From: a virus
Length of the DNA: 64,000 nt
Reading direction: 5' to 3' (one strand)
IMG/VR virus record: IMGVR_UViG_3300049440_000156
Location: 1-64,000 of that record
The notes under the pieces were generated by a model. The model worked only from the letters and a program-made list of their open reading frames with translations. It had not been told where the DNA came from and ran no database searches. This document shows positions 16,928-26,221 of this stretch, one piece after another. Each line of letters begins with the position of its first letter. Position 1 is the stretch's first letter. Both the position numbers and the translations under genes were made by a program.

Positions 16928-18229
16928 TTACGACTGTCCGACCGGAACTTTCAGGTTGGTCAAGCCGCCTTGCGCCGAGGGATTCGAGCAGCCCCAGTTG
17001 TAAACTTCCTGGGAATAAACCAGCTGATCGGTGGTCGGGGCGCCGGTGGGCTGATCGTAGCGCGAGAACACGATGTCGCCCGATCCGCGCTTCTTCAGCC
17101 AGAAGGGAGACGTTGCCGCCCACTTCAACTGCAGCCATACCTTGCGGTTCGGCAGGTCGAAGCGGGTCGAATCGCCGTGCAGGTTCTCGTACACCCTGCG
17201 TCCGTCGATCGTCATCATGCCTTCGCCCTTCTTGAACAGCAGGTCCAGGCCTTTCGCTTTGCCGCCGTCGAGCGGGATGTACTGCAACTGCCATCCAAGC
17301 TCTTCGTATGACTGGAGCGGCGCTCCGTGTCCATGCCAGAACAGACCGTCCAGCCCCTTGTTGCCGAGGCGCTGGTAAATCTGCTGGGTGGCAATGCGGA
17401 GCATCGGAACTGACATTGCCGACTGGCCGGCATTGACGCCGTTCGCCTGAACGAAGGAGAGCGACCGCGGCAAGCCCATCAGGTTGCCGGTGTTGACGGT
17501 GTTGATAAAAGTGGGCAGTCCGTTGATGAAAACCGGAGCGCCGCCTGGTAGCCCGTCAACCATTACGTTGTCGCCAGCGATGGTTCCCGGAGGAACAGCG
17601 TCAACCGTGATCGTCTGTGCGCCGCCAACAAAGTTGAAACGCTCCAGAATGGTCATCGAGCCGCGTGGGACGAATCCGCCGCCGCCCGATTGGACTTGAA
17701 CCTTCTGCTGGCGGTCCACCAGCTTCGCTCCGCGGCCATCGATCGTCGCCGTGGTTCCGGAGTTCATGGTGATGGTCGTGCCGTTGATCGAAGAGATCGT
17801 TCCGAGCGTTCCATCTCCAGGCGTCTGGAGCAGGATGTCCCTGATTTTCGCGCCCTGCTTCGATACATCGGCCATCGACTTGGCCACAGGGTTGATGATC
17901 GAGGTCTGCTGCGATTCGCCCGTCCACTCCGATTGCATGGAGAATTGCACCGGAATGACATACGGAACGGGCAAGAGGGTAAACTGCGCCCACTTTGCGC
18001 CGGTACCGAAGGGCAGCGGTCCGCCGTCCGGGTTGTTGGCTGAATAGTTCGATACCGTATCCGACTGCAAGATGATACGGAAGGCGTGGGTGGAGACTCG
18101 TACAGCTTCCCCGCGTCCGGTGCCAAGGATCTGGCTAAGTTCAGCGGTAAACTCCAGAGCTTCCTCCACCTGTTTTGTGATTCCCTCGATCTGGAGGACG
18201 AAGGAACTTTGGCTGGTCAATCCTGGCAT
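16928..18229 (-). CDS. Major capsid protein
   Basis: 433 residues. The N-terminal helix region leads to a long beta-rich body with TGAKWAQFTLLPVPYVIPVQFSMQ split by turns, an inserted Gly-rich region near 185-240, and a C-terminal domain with KVWLQLKWAATSPFWL. Length, placement right after a scaffold-like gene, and the strong downstream terminator indicate the HK97-fold capsid protein; exact family not assigned. Confidence 0.8.
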   Translation of the reverse strand: MPGLTSQSSFVLQIEGITKQVEEALEFTAELSQILGTGRGEAVRVSTHAFRIILQSDTVSNYSANNPDGGPLPFGTGAKWAQFTLLPVPYVIPVQFSMQSEWTGESQQTSIINPVAKSMADVSKQGAKIRDILLQTPGDGTLGTISSINGTTITMNSGTTATIDGRGAKLVDRQQKVQVQSGGGGFVPRGSMTILERFNFVGGAQTITVDAVPPGTIAGDNVMVDGLPGGAPVFINGLPTFINTVNTGNLMGLPRSLSFVQANGVNAGQSAMSVPMLRIATQQIYQRLGNKGLDGLFWHGHGAPLQSYEELGWQLQYIPLDGGKAKGLDLLFKKGEGMMTIDGRRVYENLHGDSTRFDLPNRKVWLQLKWAATSPFWLKKRGSGDIVFSRYDQPTGAPTTDQLVYSQEVYNWGCSNPSAQGGLTNLKVPVGQS

Positions 18230-18287
18230 CGGTTTTTACCTCTCGAAGTGGATTTACTTCTGCTGCTGGCTGCGGGGAAAAATGTTT

Positions 18288-19862
18288 CTACTTCTTGCCG
18301 CCCATGATTCGGGCGAAATGCCACTCAGTCGGCATCTCAAGACCTGCGTTTTTCGGATCGGCATCCCATGCCGCTTGACTGTCGGCAATACCTGTGCCTT
18401 TGACTGAAATTGCCGGCGCCGCCGAGCTGGCGCCGCGTGGTTCGGCCTTGCTGGCATCGGCTGCCGCTTTCTCTTTTGCTTGCCGCTCGCCCTGGCGCTT
18501 CAGCGGGCCTTCGGTTGCTTTACGCAACACGTCTTTGACAATCGGGCCGACCTTCATGTTGCGGTACTTCAGTTCGTGGGCCTTCAGCGCCTTAATGTTC
18601 GCGACAGATGGATCACGCTCGATTGCGGCCGTCAATTGTTTTTTGGTCTCTTTGTAATAAGGGTGTCCAGATTTTGGATCAGTCGGAATCCCCTCAAGAG
18701 CGAGGTCTAGCGCCTTGCCGATCTGGATTACTGCTTGCTCGAACTCGAACTCCGTCAACCCTGCCTTGTCGAGCGCCGGGACAAACTGGTCGGCAATCGC
18801 GTCGTCTACCTCGGTGTTGAGTGTCGAGAGCGAAGTAGTGACTTTCTCCGTATGGGCTGCTGCCCGCGATTTGGCGAGTTCGCCTTTCTCGCGGTCAATC
18901 CCTTCCTGTGCCTTCTTCTGTTCCGGCGTCAGCTCAGGAGGTTTGTTGTTCGGCTTGGGACTGACGCGCTGCAGGTTCTCGATAGAGAACACGATGTCTT
19001 CATTCGCTTCGACGTTCTGGCCCGCAGCAATGGCTTTCTTGGCGTCAGCCAGTTTGATATCGAGCACGTCATAGAAAGCATTTGCCAGAGGAGTGAGCAA
19101 GCGTCCACCCTTGGCCTGTTCGGTCATCCACTGCAGGTTTGTATCGACAATGGCGCGTTCAAAGTGACCGAAGGCGGGGTGTGGGACAGGATTCCCTTTG
19201 TCGTCCTTACCCATCTGCGACTGATACATTTGCTGCCACCAGCCGATTGCCCCTTTTGTGTCGGCGATGCCGTCAAACGATGAATCAAAGGCGTCGTACT
19301 CTGCTCCTGTCTGTACCAATCTCTGCGCGGTCTCAACGTCAGGAATCTCGCGCAGGATGGGGTCAGCGATGGCCGCGCGCCGCGCCATACTGGTCAGCGT
19401 CTCCTTGAGCGGGTTCGCGGGATCGTTGAACCATTCCTTCACCGCATCCGGCGCCGCGTCGATCTTTTCGAGCAGTGTTGCTGGCGCGATTGATTCGCCC
19501 AGGTCAATCTCAACCTGATTTGTCGGTGGTTTCGCGGCCTCGGCGGCTGCTGCTTCTTTGGCTGCTTTCTGCTCAGGCGTTTCTGCTACTGCCGCTGCTT
19601 CACGAGCTGCTTTAGCTTCAGGCGTCTCTTCGACAACAGGAGCGGCTTCCGCTGGCTTTGCTTCCTCCGCAGGCTTGACAGGTTCCTCGGTTGGAACTTT
19701 CTCCATCGCCTCGGTAAAGAATTCAGGGCTGCCGACTACTGGCGCTGGTTTGGCTTCGACTGCTGCGGGTGCTGCTGCAGGGGCGGCTGCTGCTGGTGCT
19801 GCCGGTGCCGGTGCGGCTGCTGCGGGTGCTGCTGCGGGGGGAGCGATTGCTGTTTCTGCCAT
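18288..19862 (-). CDS. Scaffolding-like protein
   Basis: 524 residues. The first 120 are Ala/Pro/Glu repeats of low complexity, then long charged helices and a basic C-terminal segment (LRKATEGPLKRQGERQAKEK), the usual plan of scaffolds that bind capsid protein by the C-terminus. It directly precedes the capsid gene. A terminator and a palindrome copy lie immediately before its start. Confidence 0.7.
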   Translation of the reverse strand: MAETAIAPPAAAPAAAAPAPAAPAAAAPAAAPAAVEAKPAPVVGSPEFFTEAMEKVPTEEPVKPAEEAKPAEAAPVVEETPEAKAAREAAAVAETPEQKAAKEAAAAEAAKPPTNQVEIDLGESIAPATLLEKIDAAPDAVKEWFNDPANPLKETLTSMARRAAIADPILREIPDVETAQRLVQTGAEYDAFDSSFDGIADTKGAIGWWQQMYQSQMGKDDKGNPVPHPAFGHFERAIVDTNLQWMTEQAKGGRLLTPLANAFYDVLDIKLADAKKAIAAGQNVEANEDIVFSIENLQRVSPKPNNKPPELTPEQKKAQEGIDREKGELAKSRAAAHTEKVTTSLSTLNTEVDDAIADQFVPALDKAGLTEFEFEQAVIQIGKALDLALEGIPTDPKSGHPYYKETKKQLTAAIERDPSVANIKALKAHELKYRNMKVGPIVKDVLRKATEGPLKRQGERQAKEKAAADASKAEPRGASSAAPAISVKGTGIADSQAAWDADPKNAGLEMPTEWHFARIMGGKK

Positions 19863-19876
19863 TGCGATTGTTCCTT

Positions 19877-19892
19877 TTCTTGACGTCTGGAA
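19877..19892. promoter_or_regulatory. 16-bp palindrome site, TTCTTGACGTCTGGAA
   Basis: One mismatch. It lies 15 bp before the scaffold-like gene start, directly after a terminator. Confidence 0.8.
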
Positions 19893-19926
19893 ATAGAAAG
19901 GCGCGATCTCCTAGGAAGACCGCGCC
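19891..19926 (-). terminator. Rho-independent terminator before the scaffold gene
   Basis: On the minus strand GGCGCGGTCTTCC pairs with GGAGATCGCGCC (one bulge, one wobble), then TTTCTATTT. It ends the transcript from the gene upstream. Confidence 0.85.
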
Positions 19927-20262
19927 TGTCGTCGTGCGCTTTGTTTGGGTGTATCTTGCTAAAACTTTCCGCAGGATGAGCAGCAACCCGCGTGGCTATC
20001 TGCCATTGGTGGGACGCCTGATTCCAGTTATCGCGGCCTCAAGCTATGGAATCGATGTTTGCGTCTGCTGGCTATCTCAGCCTATGCCCGCGACCGTTCT
20101 GGCCTTTCGCCTCTTCGGAGCTTCCCAGCAGCCCTCACGGGATTACTCTGCTATTCCACTCCGCATCTCTAGATCGACTTTTAGCGGACCGGACCAGATT
20201 ACGCGCTGCGTTCCGCCGGCTAGTCGTCCAACCGGTACGTCTGCTTTTTGCGGAAACTTGGG
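19927..20262. other. 336-bp stretch without a convincing gene
   Basis: No minus-strand frame is convincing here. A plus-strand frame exists but lacks a good ribosome site and overlaps the genes on both sides. In such a packed genome a gap of this size could hold a structured RNA or a decayed gene; I see no known RNA motif. Confidence 0.5.
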
Positions 20263-21255
20263 TTAAGCTACTTCGTCTGCCGGTGGCTCCGGTTCGCGTG
20301 GAGCGGGAGGGGCGTTTTCGAGTTCCGCGATCACGTCCATCTCCTCTTCCGTCTCCGTCTCCGCTTCCGGCTCAGGCGCTAACTGCTCGCCCGCGGCGAG
20401 ACGTTCTGACGCTGTCGGCTCGGGCTTCACTGGCTCCGGCTTCTTCTTGAGTGACTCGGCGTAAGCTTTCGCTGTGGCGGGATCGCAAACATGCTCCTGC
20501 CATAGATGACTGTTATCGCCGCCGAGTACTGCTCCTTCTTTTTGTGCTCCGTCAACCGGCTCCCATTGCCTGCCGCCTTGATGACTGGCAATGCGCTTTA
20601 CAAGAGCGCCGCAGCCCTGGCAGGTGAACGGGAAGCCAACCGTCTGCGGATGTGCGGGGTGGCCGATAGGCACTGCTTTGTCTCGGCATGTCCGGCAATA
20701 CGGTTGAGCGCTTACATCATCTTTCACCAGAAAATCACCGTCAATTGGGCAGGTTTTCCATCTTGGACCTACGTCACGAGGTAAATCCGCGCCTTGTACT
20801 GGAATTGGCTTGGGCGCCATAACGCCAGTCGTTGTAGGCCCGAGCGTGACGCCAGCCTTCGCGGCTTTGTGCCACTGAATGTGCTTCTCGTAGATCGGCC
20901 TGTGCTTCGGAATCACCTTGCCGTCATCGTCAAACTTCGCCGATTCAAACGGATGGTCATGTACTGGATGGTCTGGCGGCAGTTCCAGGTGCTCTTCGTC
21001 CTCAAACTTCCAGACATGTAGAGCGTAGGTCGGTAGATCGGGATTTGATTCCTGCCGCGATGGATGCCCCATGTGCGGAACATCAATCAGTTCTGTCGGC
21101 TCATCCGTCGGCGGCTTGTGGTAGGTGAGTGTTACCAGCGGCTCTTGGTCAACCAGTTCGTTGCTGGCATCCATGTGCTGACGGAAGCTTTTGACCAGCG
21201 CGTTGTGGCTGACTCCTTTGGAGTCGATGAAGATGATTACGTCGTTGGCTCTCAC
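20263..21255 (-). CDS. Portal-adjacent protein with two Cys-pair zinc ribbons
   Basis: 330 residues: beta-rich N-terminus (NDVIIFIDSKGVSHNALVKS), His/Pro-rich middle, CPIDGDFL with CRTCRDKA, and CQGCGALVKRI as ribbon halves, then an acidic Pro/Glu-rich tail (EAETETEEEMDV). It lies between portal and scaffold genes, so an assembly or portal-associated role is likely. No family recognised. Confidence 0.7.
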   Translation of the reverse strand: MRANDVIIFIDSKGVSHNALVKSFRQHMDASNELVDQEPLVTLTYHKPPTDEPTELIDVPHMGHPSRQESNPDLPTYALHVWKFEDEEHLELPPDHPVHDHPFESAKFDDDGKVIPKHRPIYEKHIQWHKAAKAGVTLGPTTTGVMAPKPIPVQGADLPRDVGPRWKTCPIDGDFLVKDDVSAQPYCRTCRDKAVPIGHPAHPQTVGFPFTCQGCGALVKRIASHQGGRQWEPVDGAQKEGAVLGGDNSHLWQEHVCDPATAKAYAESLKKKPEPVKPEPTASERLAAGEQLAPEPEAETETEEEMDVIAELENAPPAPREPEPPADEVA

Positions 21256-21267
21256 TGAATTATCTCC

Positions 21268-23688
21268 TTATCCCGCCTGTTGCGGGCCTGCTGGTAACTG
21301 TTTCTGCGCTCCCGGAGGAGGTGGCGGCTGTGTTGCGCCCTGTAATTGTCCTGAGGCTTTGGCCATCATCTGCTGCTTCTGGAACTGCATTTCCAAGCCA
21401 AGCTTAATGAACGCCACTAAGTTGCCATGGAATGAATCGTTGTCCATCCATTTGTCGGGATGTTCGCGCGCCCAATCCGGCAGAATCTTTCCAAGCGAAT
21501 CCAGATCGTCCAGCCACATATCTGGCTGTACGCTCGGCACATCTACCTGCTGCATTGCCGGGCTGCCGTCTGGGTTTATCTTGCCCGGTACCGGCACATT
21601 CTCTTGTGTTGGCTCGCCCTTCAATAGCAGATCAATCAAGATCAGTGCGCGGCCTTCAGACAGTGATCCAGGAGCAATCAATCCCTTGACACCAAAGCTC
21701 GACACGCAGGCATCAACGTTCTTCGGCTCAGAGAAGAGCATCTCTGCAATGGCTTTGTTGGTGTTGTTGAGAATCTTCTCCCAGAAAGCCTGTATCTGCT
21801 CAACCGTCATCGGGAAGCCCTGGTCTTCCTCGGGCTCGACGTGAATTGAGCCTTTCATCTGGTCCGGATGAACGTACTGGTTTCTAAATTCTCCAGTCTT
21901 GTCCGTGACGGTGTTCCACCATTTGTCCGTCATGTTCCGGGCCGCGCAGCTTACACCCTGCTCGGCGGCTTCGGCATCCTGCTCCCTGATCTGGTTCCAG
22001 TGCAGGTTCAGTTTGCCTTTAGCCTGCGCTAATTGCTGTTGCTGCCCACTGGCCGTCTGAACGTTTTCTCCCGGATCGCTGCCAACAATCTGTGGCATCA
22101 CGCCGGTAAGCAACTGCATCTGGCTTGGCAGGCTGCCCATGTATTCGAGCAGTTGTGGCTCGATCTCAAAGACAAACTGGTGAACCAGATCAGCTAAAGC
22201 CTTCTGTGGTCCTGTCTTTCTGAGCGCCACCGGATTAAATACTCCCGGCAACAATCCTTTCCGGTTTAGCTGCTTGGTGTCGATGTACTCAGCGTTAACA
22301 ATCACCAGGCCCGCAGCCATGCGCTCAAAGAAGTCATCAACCATGTACGTCAGGTTGTTGAACCTCTTTTGTACCGGGATCGCCGCTTTGCCGGCAGCAA
22401 TTCCCGTCTGGCCAACTTCGTCGCACGTTGATGCGCGTGTCCAGCAATCTGAAATCGCCTGGTTGACCGGAGGCATCAGTACCAGGTCCCCGACGTGAGC
22501 AATGAAGCAGCCCTCTGGGTATTTCGCCTTTAAGCGCTCGGCTGCTTTCCGATCATCCAGATAGCTGAATGCCCACGGCTGAACCCAATCCCGCGAATAC
22601 GTTGGATCCTGCAGGAGCGTTGCCATCGCGAACCCTGGCGACGTCTTGGTTGCTGCAATCTGCCGTGCTTGCCGCTGCTGCTGGTCTTCGGCGCCCTCGG
22701 CTCCCATGCCGTCTCTGAGCTGCTCGTACAGGTCCGGGAAGACATCACGGAGCCAACCCAAAGATACTTCCATCTGTAAGCCAATAATGGGCGACTCGTC
22801 CCGGCTCATCGCCTTGGGCTTAGAGATAATATGAAGCGGTCCGAAAATGCTTTTGACCACCATCCCATTCGGGATGTCGGTCTGCTCTTCGGCCACCGGG
22901 ACTTCATCGGTGTAGCCCGGATAAACGTTTTGCGGCTCAAGCGGCTGTCCGCACTTCGGACATACCGGCTGCTCTTGCCCCTGGACCGCCTGAATCGGCG
23001 TTGCCGTGCCGCAGTTCATACAAACAAAGCGGTCTGGCACGACCTGCTGCTTCTTGATGGTCAGGACCGTCTGTTTTCTGGTCTTGAACCTGGTCGCGTC
23101 TACGACGAAGCGGTTGTATTCCCAGTAATGTCCCGCCGTCCAGAAGTGGAACAACTTCGCCAGATGAAGCTTTCTCGCCTTGTTTTTCTTGGCGATGATC
23201 TCCATGACCGTCGTCGCGGCCTTGGCTGTCTCGCGGTCTTCCGTTTCGTCAGCGTTCTCTGGCGACGTAGTGTTACGCGGAATGTCCGCCGATAGTACCG
23301 CCTGGTAGCCGAAGAACAACATCTGGTAAAAGTTAGTCGGCAAATCGGAGAGCGTCAGGTCTTCATCTTCTTTTCCGTCCGCATCTCCACTGAGGTAGTC
23401 AGTGAAGGCCTGGAAGGAACTGAACATGTCCGTCGTGCCGGCCCAGAAATCGAAGAAGTGATTGCCTTTTAAAAACTCAATCGCTTCCAGTGTCTCGGCG
23501 ATGATGGCCCGGTACTCGGTAGCCCACTGCTCTTTCTGGACTTTAATCATGTCCAGCAGGAGCTTGATATCCGCCTGGTCCTGCTCTGAGTTATCGTCGT
23601 TCGTCGTTGTCGCCGGCGCGTCCCGAGTTGGCTCCTCACTCGGTTGCTGCTGTGGCGGGTTAACCTCCGTTATGAGTTGGTCGGCCAT
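21268..23688 (-). CDS. Portal protein with an inserted zinc ribbon
   Basis: 806 residues, long as in podophage portals. A helical N-terminus, large wing, and long helices with tunnel-type patterns (QTASGQQQQLAQAKGKL; WNQIREQDAEAAEQGV) and a Gln/Pro-rich C-terminus fit portal architecture; it directly precedes the scaffold and capsid genes. Unusually it has a four-Cys ribbon, CMNCG and CPKCG, near residues 217-245. DNA passes through the portal dodecamer; the ribbon may stabilise the wing or contact another virion protein. Confidence 0.75.
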   Translation of the reverse strand: MADQLITEVNPPQQQPSEEPTRDAPATTTNDDNSEQDQADIKLLLDMIKVQKEQWATEYRAIIAETLEAIEFLKGNHFFDFWAGTTDMFSSFQAFTDYLSGDADGKEDEDLTLSDLPTNFYQMLFFGYQAVLSADIPRNTTSPENADETEDRETAKAATTVMEIIAKKNKARKLHLAKLFHFWTAGHYWEYNRFVVDATRFKTRKQTVLTIKKQQVVPDRFVCMNCGTATPIQAVQGQEQPVCPKCGQPLEPQNVYPGYTDEVPVAEEQTDIPNGMVVKSIFGPLHIISKPKAMSRDESPIIGLQMEVSLGWLRDVFPDLYEQLRDGMGAEGAEDQQQRQARQIAATKTSPGFAMATLLQDPTYSRDWVQPWAFSYLDDRKAAERLKAKYPEGCFIAHVGDLVLMPPVNQAISDCWTRASTCDEVGQTGIAAGKAAIPVQKRFNNLTYMVDDFFERMAAGLVIVNAEYIDTKQLNRKGLLPGVFNPVALRKTGPQKALADLVHQFVFEIEPQLLEYMGSLPSQMQLLTGVMPQIVGSDPGENVQTASGQQQQLAQAKGKLNLHWNQIREQDAEAAEQGVSCAARNMTDKWWNTVTDKTGEFRNQYVHPDQMKGSIHVEPEEDQGFPMTVEQIQAFWEKILNNTNKAIAEMLFSEPKNVDACVSSFGVKGLIAPGSLSEGRALILIDLLLKGEPTQENVPVPGKINPDGSPAMQQVDVPSVQPDMWLDDLDSLGKILPDWAREHPDKWMDNDSFHGNLVAFIKLGLEMQFQKQQMMAKASGQLQGATQPPPPPGAQKQLPAGPQQAG

Positions 23689-24118
23689 TGGCTACCTTTT
23701 GCGCTATGTCGCTGAAGAGAGTGCTCGCCTGAGTTGCCGCCAAATCTGCCGTTGCCGGATCCATTGCCGGCCTGATCTTTGCGAGCGATGGCCGCCGTTG
23801 CCGTTCTACCCTGCGGAGTGCTGGCCCCAGATGCTCTGGGCGGGTTCGCGCCAACCGCTTCAATTGAAGCTTCATTTGCTGCACCGCTTCTTTGTAGCGG
23901 CTCTCTGGCGTCTCCGGCTCCTGTTCGATCAACTGATCTTCCGCTTCGCCGCCGCTTTGAAAGTCCGCGCCCATGCGCTGGTAGTAGAGGTTATGCAGCA
24001 GGACGCGCTCTTTGTCGCATTTATCGAAACGCTCGTCTGCCTTGCGCAGCTCGTTCCGGTGGTAGCGAGTGAGTAGCGCCAGTCCAAGAATGATGAGAAG
24101 CCACTGGTCGAGGGTCAC
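23660..24118 (-). CDS. Membrane-anchored coiled-coil protein
   Basis: 152 residues: one N-terminal membrane segment (LDQWLLIILGLALL) then charged helices (YKEAVQQMKLQLKRLARTR). The plan resembles an inner-membrane spanin or a small assembly protein; neither can be proven. It overlaps the portal gene start and the preceding gene by ATGA. Confidence 0.65.
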   Translation of the reverse strand: MTLDQWLLIILGLALLTRYHRNELRKADERFDKCDKERVLLHNLYYQRMGADFQSGGEAEDQLIEQEPETPESRYKEAVQQMKLQLKRLARTRPEHLGPALRRVERQRRPSLAKIRPAMDPATADLAATQASTLFSDIAQKVANGRPTHNGG

Positions 24119-24372
24119 TGTTTGTTCTTCTTTTTGCGCACCGCTTCCAACATCCTCATGCCGGGGTCGAGGCTCTTTCTGTACTCACAGGTGCCGCACT
24201 GGAATTGCGTGGTCTGCTTATTCTCTCGCTCGAATTCATTGCAGCAGCCGCGATACTTGCTTATTCCGCCGTCCACCTTGACCTTGTGGCAGTCGTCGTC
24301 TTTGACGGCTCCGACCAGCTCCATGTAGCCAGCTTTGTCGGCGGGTATCCTGGTGTCTTCGGCTCCGGACAT
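24115..24372 (-). CDS. Small Cys-rich protein
   Basis: 85 residues from ATG 24372 (ATGA overlap with the previous stop). Cys at CHKV, CCNEF and CGTCEYRKSLDPG suggest a zinc-binding fold; the C-terminus is basic (VRKKKNKQ). No family recognised. Confidence 0.7.
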   Translation of the reverse strand: MSGAEDTRIPADKAGYMELVGAVKDDDCHKVKVDGGISKYRGCCNEFERENKQTTQFQCGTCEYRKSLDPGMRMLEAVRKKKNKQ

Positions 24373-24689
24373 CAGGCTATTGCTCGCTCTCCAACGCGAT
24401 GCCACGTTTCTGGTTTAGCGCTTACTATGCGCGCCTTTTCGACCACTCGCCTCAGTTCGTCGGCTATTTCTGTTTCGCTCCATTTCAATTTCACAGGTGT
24501 GGCGTAATACATTTGGGCATCGCCATCAAAGAAGGGACACACCACAAATAGAGATTCACCGTTAAACAGAAACCGTCCGAACCTGTCCTTATAAACACTG
24601 AAGCCCTCAGGGAGAACTAGCGCCGCACGGTCCAGCCTGAGGTCAAACTCGTAAACCTTTTTCTGAAAATCACTCAATTTAAAAGTCAT
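24372..24689 (-). CDS. Unknown small protein
   Basis: 105 residues, mixed alpha/beta: FNGESLFVVCPFF strand region and a C-terminal helix (EIADELRRVVEKARIV). It starts one base before the stop of the secreted protein gene and overlaps the next gene by ATGA. No family recognised. Confidence 0.65.
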   Translation of the reverse strand: MTFKLSDFQKKVYEFDLRLDRAALVLPEGFSVYKDRFGRFLFNGESLFVVCPFFDGDAQMYYATPVKLKWSETEIADELRRVVEKARIVSAKPETWHRVGERAIA

Positions 24690-25325
24690 TTACCACGCGA
24701 TCCCGAACACCGCGAACCCAGACTGTGCGCCCATATTGTTCGTCAGTGTCACTGAAGTAACGGAGGTGATGCTGGTCGTGGCTCCGGAAACCCACGCGCC
24801 ATTACACAAGTCAAAGGCCGCCTGGGTTCCTATCGCGCCGGTCCCGGTGACCGAATGAACCATTACGGTCTTCTCGGTCTTCTCGCTTGAATTGTTGATG
24901 ACGACTTCAAAGTTCCGCGTCAGTGTGGAATCGGCCGGCGCAAGCTTTATGACGTTGGTCGTCGCTGCAGTCGCGCCCGCCGCAAATGTGACTCCGCCTG
25001 CCGCCATCGTGTTGCATTCATAGCGGTAGTTGTTGCCGGTGTCGCCGTTGAATCTGTAGCCAGCCGTGTCGCCGCCGCCACCGTAGCCAGAGACGTAGTC
25101 GTAGATAATCAGCTTGCGCCATTGCAGTCCTGACGGTGGAGGCGGGAAGTTACACGGCCCGATGGTGTTCCCGGCCACAGCAATTGACGCTTTACAGAGA
25201 AACTGGAACGCCGGCGCCTGAATCTTTCCGCCAGTACGCTGGGCATCGACCGCCAGCTCTGGACACACAGCCAATATGAACAGCGATATAAGCGCAAGCG
25301 CGCAGAGTCTCCGCAGTTGTTTCAC
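24690..25325 (-). CDS. Secreted beta-rich protein with signal peptide
   Basis: 211 residues. A clear Sec signal peptide (LCALALISLFILAVCPELAVDA) is followed by a beta-sandwich-like, Thr/Gly/Ala-rich domain with four spaced Cys that could form disulfides outside the cytoplasm. One of four signal-peptide proteins in the window; export of a phage late protein is unusual. Possible roles are surface modification or a decoration assembled after lysis; undetermined. Confidence 0.75.
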   Translation of the reverse strand: MKQLRRLCALALISLFILAVCPELAVDAQRTGGKIQAPAFQFLCKASIAVAGNTIGPCNFPPPPSGLQWRKLIIYDYVSGYGGGGDTAGYRFNGDTGNNYRYECNTMAAGGVTFAAGATAATTNVIKLAPADSTLTRNFEVVINNSSEKTEKTVMVHSVTGTGAIGTQAAFDLCNGAWVSGATTSITSVTSVTLTNNMGAQSGFAVFGIAW

Positions 25326-25670
25326 TTAGTCTGTCTCCCTGAAGCGGATGTTGGTCGCGGCAGCCGTCGCCGAAGTCGCCTTAAACAAAGTCGTTGCGGC
25401 TGGAGCGCCGGTGAATCCCTGAGCTGGTGCGCCCTGGATTGGCCCTGCACCGCGCCCCTGCGCTGTTGGGTTTTCAAGAATTAGTGGCTCAGTTGCCGGC
25501 CCGACCTGGTAGGTTCCGACAAAGGCGTCGTCTGGCACCTGGTAGATCAATCCTTGTGGCGTCGTGGCTTCGTCTTCGATGATCTCCACGCGCCGCGTCC
25601 AGCGGGTTGCCAGCACCGACACCTGCGCGCCGCCTGCAGCATTCAAAGCAATCAGCCTCAGGTTTGGCAT
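25326..25670 (-). CDS. Unknown small beta-rich protein
   Basis: 114 residues from ATG 25670, overlapping the previous stop (TAATG). Begins MPNLRLIALNAAGGAQVSVLA, with a Gly/Ala-rich C-terminal half. Compatible with a small virion accessory or fibre-linked protein. No family recognised. Confidence 0.65.
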   Translation of the reverse strand: MPNLRLIALNAAGGAQVSVLATRWTRRVEIIEDEATTPQGLIYQVPDDAFVGTYQVGPATEPLILENPTAQGRGAGPIQGAPAQGFTGAPAATTLFKATSATAAATNIRFRETD

Positions 25671-26023
25671 TAGTGGCCTCCAGCAAGAAAGGCTTCGAGA
25701 TCCACCGCAGAGATACAGTGAACTTCGGCATTTCGCTTGGTAGGTTCGGCATGGTTGGCCGGCCAGAGACGGTGTGCGCAACAAATCACAGTCTTCACCC
25801 CAGACCAGCTACCAACTCCAGTCATCAACTGATTGAAGCGGGCTACACCCAAAGCCGCCGTCAAATCGTCTGAGTCGTACAGCTCAAGCAATATCCCGCT
25901 TGCGCCCTGGCCGCCCTGTTGTACTGGTTGGATCGTCAGAGCGCCAGAACGCGGGAACTTCGATTTGAACTGCTGCAGGCGTTGCTTGCCGTGTTCCGGT
26001 GAACTGAGTGGCGTTGTGCTCAT
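25670..26023 (-). CDS. Unknown small protein
   Basis: 117 residues with a central VKTVICCAHRLWPANHAEPTK and a C-terminal FLAGGH. The Cys-Cys-His run could bind metal. Start and stop overlap both neighbours by a few bases. No family recognised. Confidence 0.65.
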   Translation of the reverse strand: MSTTPLSSPEHGKQRLQQFKSKFPRSGALTIQPVQQGGQGASGILLELYDSDDLTAALGVARFNQLMTGVGSWSGVKTVICCAHRLWPANHAEPTKRNAEVHCISAVDLEAFLAGGH

Positions 26024-26217
26024 TTCTTTTTCCTCTTCACAGCCTCAAGCAACCTGTGGCCCGGTTCCTGGTACTCGGTCTTTCCTGCTGCTGCCTTCTC
26101 GCGTTCGCTCAACATGATGGCCAGAGCTTGTGATTTTTTCTTGACCACTGGCCCGTCAGGACTGCCCGAGTGAAGCTTGCCCGCCGAGAATTTCGGCATC
26201 ACCTCGCTAGCGGGCAT
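26020..26217 (-). CDS. Short basic protein of DUF6496-like type
   Basis: 65 residues from ATG 26217. The core KFSAGKLHSGSPDGPVVKKK followed by QALAIMLSE matches the short GKLHSGS...QAIAI.LSE pattern of small phage and bacterial proteins (DUF6496 type, from memory). Basic C-terminus KRKKK. Function unknown. Confidence 0.6.
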   Translation of the reverse strand: MPASEVMPKFSAGKLHSGSPDGPVVKKKSQALAIMLSEREKAAAGKTEYQEPGHRLLEAVKRKKK

Positions 26218-26221
26218 TTGT

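Noticed and set aside
19321-19340. AACGTCAGGAA near 19336 as an operator
   Set aside because: Four mismatches including the core G; kept out of the site list.
19769-20266. Plus-strand frame spanning the gap at 19.9-20.3 kb
   Set aside because: No ribosome site, starts inside the scaffold gene on the other strand, and no recognisable motif.
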